Below are positions 62,705-64,000 of a stretch of 64,000 bases of DNA, piece by piece. Both the position numbers and the translations under genes were made by a program. Numbering within the stretch: the stretch's first letter is position 1; each line of letters starts with the position of its first letter. The notes below the pieces were generated by a model. The model had not been told where the DNA came from. It worked only from the letters and a program-made list of their open reading frames with translations, and did not search any database. The stretch lies in assembly GCA_963989385.1 (NCBI GenBank), contig OZ022506.1, forward strand, positions 23,003,903-23,067,902, written 5' to 3'. The DNA is from Ctena decussata (lineage: Eukaryota > Mollusca > Bivalvia > Lucinida > Lucinidae).

Positions 62705-62874
62705 GAGCCACGACATGACAAAACCAACAAAGTGGTATGTGCTCCCAGTGAAGACTCAGATTAGCCTGGGCATCCGGCCAGTCTAATTAGAGTCTTTGCT
62801 GTCGGATGTCCAGGCTGATCTGACTGAATGCTCGGCGCACATGCCACCTTGTGTGATTTGTCGTGTTGGGGCTC
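62705..62874. mobile_element. foldback element family A, copy 9 (shortened)
   Basis: GAGCCACGACATGACAAAAC ... TTGTCGTGTTGGGGCTC, flanked by AAAT on both sides. The centre is deleted, leaving about 170 bp. Confidence 0.85.
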
Positions 62875-63065
62875 AAATGTTTGCGACCTGAGCGTAATAG
62901 TTAATGGATACTCTTTCAGGGGAACCAAATTTTGCCTTCATTTTCAATGTGGTCAACACATTTTAACCCATTGCATTCTAGGTATTTTTTGTCGTCTGCT
63001 GAAATCGTTGTCTGCATCAAAATGACAATATGGGTCTAACTAACTCTTGTTGAAATGAAGTCTAG

Positions 63066-63146
63066 GCAGCAAACAGTTTGGATCTCAGATCAGGCCCCAC
63101 GTTTGTGTGCCTGATCTGGATCCAAACTGTTTACCCAGATACCCCT
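63066..63146. repeat. palindrome with GATCAGGC core
   Basis: GCAAACAGTTTGGATCTCAG and CTGGATCCAAACTGTTTAC are inverted arms around GCCCCACGTTTGTGTGC. Confidence 0.8.
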
Positions 63147-63465
63147 AAAGGGGTATCCCGAATGGAATGGGTTAAAGAAAAAAAATTGCCCCCCCCCCAG
63201 CAGCCATTCTTCTCTTGAATAATAGACCCTGTTTTGAAAAGTTGAAAAGGGACAACGCTGTTTAAGGTAGTCACGAGTGTTATTCTCCTTTGTAAAAATG
63301 GCAGAAAAACACAGTGTCACTTTGCACCGCCGGTAAATGCGATACGTGAGCTACACTGACTCCTGCTTAACTATTGTAAACATATACGAAGGGTGTTTCA
63401 GCTATAGACCGTGACGTATGATAAATGTTTGCACACCTGTGCGAACAGCCAACACTTAACAGACA

Positions 63466-63468
63466 GCG

Positions 63469-63515
<47 letters not shown>

Positions 63516-63534
63516 CAGAGAGAGAGAGAGAGAT
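63466..63534. repeat. (GA)n microsatellite
   Basis: GA repeats with short GACA interruptions. Confidence 0.95.
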
Positions 63535-63599
63535 GTGCATATCTTTATTAAATTATTCAGTATTGGTAGATCCTAAAAGTTTGAAACTAAAAGGTGTTG

Positions 63600-63870
63600 A
63601 GCTGGTCTAGGCCGCCAACGGACAGTCGTATCCGAGCAAAACGTACTGACGTCATCAGCGGGACATAGCAGACGCAGTCATCAGGCCGGAAAGGCCTACG
63701 TATTAACTCGCGAGCTCAAGTTTCCACCACCGAGCCGCCTCCACCGCAATGGACCGAGAAAACGGCGGAAAAGGCCATCAGAAAGATGTCTGATATGAGC
63801 AAGAACCTGCAACCAGCCAAAAACATCTTAAAGAACGGAAGCAAAACTCCGCTTAGATTCATGTCGTAGT
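63600..63870 (+). other. inverted partner of 23495-23645, nature unknown
   Basis: The core of similarity is 63658-63813, with an exact match around ACGTATTAACTCGCGAG. One frame reads QWTEKTAEKAIRKMSDMSKN and ends in a stop at about 63870, but it is not the frame open in the partner. It may be a repeat or a duplicated gene end. Confidence 0.3.
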
Positions 63871-64000
63871 GAAAAGTCAGTCTTAGTTTTACTATTTAGA
63901 CAATTTTACCAGAAATAGCTTACATGTAATAAGGTTATCTTAAATCATTATTTGAAATAAAAAGTCATTTTCACTTTTTCTGTGAATTTAAAGAGTAACT

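Overview
This is a eukaryotic, AT-rich, intron-dominated genomic window. The large introns, the dense palindromic MITE-like repeats, the arrays ending in GGAC/ACGG tetranucleotide tracts and the several tRNA-derived SINEs all look like a bivalve mollusc, probably a heterodont clam. The species is an inference from repeat style and was not verified. No bacterial-style operons, rRNA genes, CRISPR arrays or intact tRNA genes were seen.

Left part (about 1.8-9.4 kb, minus strand): a large autonomous Helitron of the Helentron type. Read 5' to 3' on the minus strand it has an accessory ORF (C76/OTU-like cysteine peptidase core, a 21-residue tandem repeat tract, then a Cys-rich DUF6570-like module), a Rep (HUH, two-Tyr) plus PIF1-like helicase ORF, and the helicase end fused to an endonuclease/exonuclease/phosphatase-type domain. 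The reading frame breaks twice. The second break sits on an A7 tract that is in the exact phase of a -1 slippery heptamer. A perfect 13-bp hairpin lies just past the last stop codon. Next to it, 10.9-15.0 kb holds three consecutive non-autonomous elements sharing one plan: tandem core repeats, a GGAC/ACGG tract, then a terminal nested hairpin. They resemble the bivalve 'pearl' and Helentron-associated INE type. A decayed LINE reverse-transcriptase tail follows at 15.3-15.8 kb.

Middle and right (18.85-58.71 kb, minus strand): one host gene, assembled here by hand from splice sites, reading phase and repeat periodicity. Its 12 coding exons encode 636 residues: eight ribonuclease-inhibitor-type 28-residue leucine-rich repeats, two EF-hands (the second calcium loop is split by the last intron) and a Ser/Pro-rich tail. 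This matches an LRRC74A/B-like protein. All intron phases agree and the 28-residue period is unbroken across the splice junctions.

The introns and flanks hold at least nine copies of a roughly 240-bp foldback element (family A), other foldback and TIR families (C, E, G, H, I, J and singles), a roughly 1-kb mariner-like element, five SINEs, a dispersed retroposon-like family (D), simple repeats, and a duplicated 1.6-1.9 kb segment (24.0-25.7 and 55.4-57.3 kb) carrying different nested insertions. Foldback or TIR elements sit unusually close to several LRRC74-like exons. The right end (63.6-63.9 kb) carries an inverted partner of a sequence at 23.5-23.6 kb whose nature is unknown.
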